In this document: piece after piece, positions 63,052 through 64,000 of the stretch | Layout: each line of letters begins with the position of its first letter | Position numbering within the stretch: position 1 is the stretch's first letter | Assembly (NCBI RefSeq): GCF_036227125.1 | Contig: NZ_CP109435.1 | Location: forward strand, 496,001-560,000 | Origin: Streptomyces sp. NBC_01485 | GTDB lineage: Bacteria; Actinomycetota; Actinomycetes; Streptomycetales; Streptomycetaceae | Reading direction: 5' to 3' | Length of the DNA stretch: 64,000 nucleotides | The notes under the pieces: generated by a model | The model's input: only the letters and a program-made list of their open reading frames with translations | The model's database searches: none | Told to the model about the DNA's origin: nothing | Translations under genes and position numbers: made by a program

Positions 63052-64000
63052 ATGACGTTGTCCGAAGAGAGCCCGGTCCTCGACGAACCGGCCGTCTCCG
63101 CCCCGGTGGCCGAGGGCCGCCGTATACCCCTGTGGCTCGCGATCGTCGCGGCGAGCGTGCCCATGTTCATGGTCGCGCTCGACAACCTCGTCGTCTCCAC
63201 CGCCCTGCACACCCTGGCCGTGGACCTGAAGGCGGACACGCAGGAACTGCAGTGGTTCGTCAACGCCTATGTGCTGAGCTTCGCGTGTCTGCTGATGACC
63301 GGCGCCGCGCTCGGCGACCGGTTCGGGCGGCGGATGGTCTTCGTCGTCGGCATCGCCCTTTTCACGCTGGCCTCCATCGGCTGCGGACTGGCCGACACCA
63401 GCGCCCAGTTGATCACCTTCCGGACGATCCAGGGCTTCGGCGCGGCGGCCGTGATGCCGCTGTCGCTGACCCTGCTGTCGCAGGCGGTGCCGGAGCGGCT
63501 GCGCGGGATGGCGCTCGGTGTGTGGTCCGGCGTGAGCGGTCTGGCCGTGGCGATGGGCCCGGTGGTGGGCGGCGCGGTGGTCGACGGTCTGGACTGGCGG
63601 TGGATCTTCTGGATCAACGTGCCGGTGTGCGTGATCGCGATCCCGCTGGTCCTGTTCGCCCTGCGGGAGAGCAGGCTGCCCGGCGTGCGCCTGGACCTGG
63701 TCGGCATGGTGCTGGCGGCGGCCGGCCTGTGCGCGGTGGTGTGGGCGATCGTGCACGGCGAGCCGGACGGCTGGACATCACCGAAGGTGCTGGGCGCGTT
63801 CCTGGCGGGCGTGGCGCTGCTGGCCGGGTTCGTGGTGTGGGAGGCGCGGGTGCCGGAGCCGATGCTGCCGCTGTCCTTCTACAAGGTGCGGTCCTTCACC
63901 CTCACCAACCTCGTGTCGGCGACCATGTACTTCGGTGTCTTCGGCTCCCTTTTCCTGCTGGCCCAGTACCTCCAGATCGTGCCGGCGCGCACCCCACTGG
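63052..64000 (+). CDS. MFS exporter, DHA2 type (14-helix), 3' end outside window
   Basis: Drug:proton antiporter, first about 316 residues visible; the frame is still open at the right edge. Motif A between helices 2 and 3: GDRFGRRMVF. DHA2-type features: LDNLVVSTALHTLAVDL at the start, RTIQGFGAAAVMPLSLTLL, WRWIFWINVPV after helix 6. ATG 63052 after a GAGAGAGA run. Controlled with DUF3291 by MerR (inference); could export the cluster product or give resistance. Confidence 0.92.
   Translation, partial: MTLSEESPVLDEPAVSAPVAEGRRIPLWLAIVAASVPMFMVALDNLVVSTALHTLAVDLKADTQELQWFVNAYVLSFACLLMTGAALGDRFGRRMVFVVGIALFTLASIGCGLADTSAQLITFRTIQGFGAAAVMPLSLTLLSQAVPERLRGMALGVWSGVSGLAVAMGPVVGGAVVDGLDWRWIFWINVPVCVIAIPLVLFALRESRLPGVRLDLVGMVLAAAGLCAVVWAIVHGEPDGWTSPKVLGAFLAGVALLAGFVVWEARVPEPMLPLSFYKVRSFTLTNLVSATMYFGVFGSLFLLAQYLQIVPARTPL

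Overview
The window looks like a stretch of a Streptomyces-type actinomycete chromosome. GC is very high throughout, GTG starts are frequent, many operons use 4-nt ATGA/GTGA stop-start overlaps, and several stem-loop terminators lack a long U tract. No rRNA, tRNA, CRISPR array, insertion sequence or phage gene was seen.

Left part (1-36.3 kb) is ordinary mosaic chromosome. It opens with a truncated PAS-PAS-GAF-PP2C phosphatase, a membrane-anchored secreted protein, a PrmC-like methyltransferase divergent from a MarR regulator, and an oxidoreductase/GNAT pair. Next come a sulfite-oxidase-like molybdoprotein with its own flavin reductase, an acetyl xylan esterase, and a serine hydrolase broken by one in-frame TGA (9981). 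A short second Rho factor (13514-14653), a secreted D,D-carboxypeptidase and two membrane mannosyltransferase-like proteins follow. Then: an Asn/Gln catabolic operon (regulator, permease, asparaginase, glutaminase); uppP; a crcB-DUF190-crcB fluoride-export operon; and a galactan-use locus (secreted GH53 galactanase, GH42 beta-galactosidase, three-gene ABC importer without ATPase, LacI regulator with a matching operator). VOC, MarR and SseB-family genes end this part.

Right part (36.5 kb to the right edge) is a biosynthetic gene cluster built around a polyunsaturated-fatty-acid (PUFA/Pfa)-type iterative synthase. IclR and AraC regulators sit at its left edge, and the AraC gene has two TTA (bldA-dependent) codons. 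Then come a free acyl carrier protein overlapping a type II thioesterase; a PfaA-like megasynthase (KS-AT-ACP-ACP-ACP-KR-DH); a PfaC-like megasynthase (KS-CLF-AT-DH-DH); a PfaD-like FMN enoyl reductase; two overlapping long acyl-CoA-dehydrogenase-like flavoproteins; an Sfp-type phosphopantetheinyl transferase; and a FAD-dependent desaturase-like oxidoreductase. A divergent MerR / DUF3291 / MFS exporter group closes the window, and the exporter runs off the right edge.

Proposed logic (inference): the PPTase activates four carrier domains. PfaA/C/D build a partly unsaturated acyl chain iteratively. The two dehydrogenase-like flavoproteins and the FAD oxidoreductase add or move double bonds. The discrete ACP and thioesterase take off or edit the chain, and the MFS protein may export it. 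The product cannot be read from sequence. The AraC gene looks like the activator, with its own developmental (tRNA-Leu-UAA) checkpoint.
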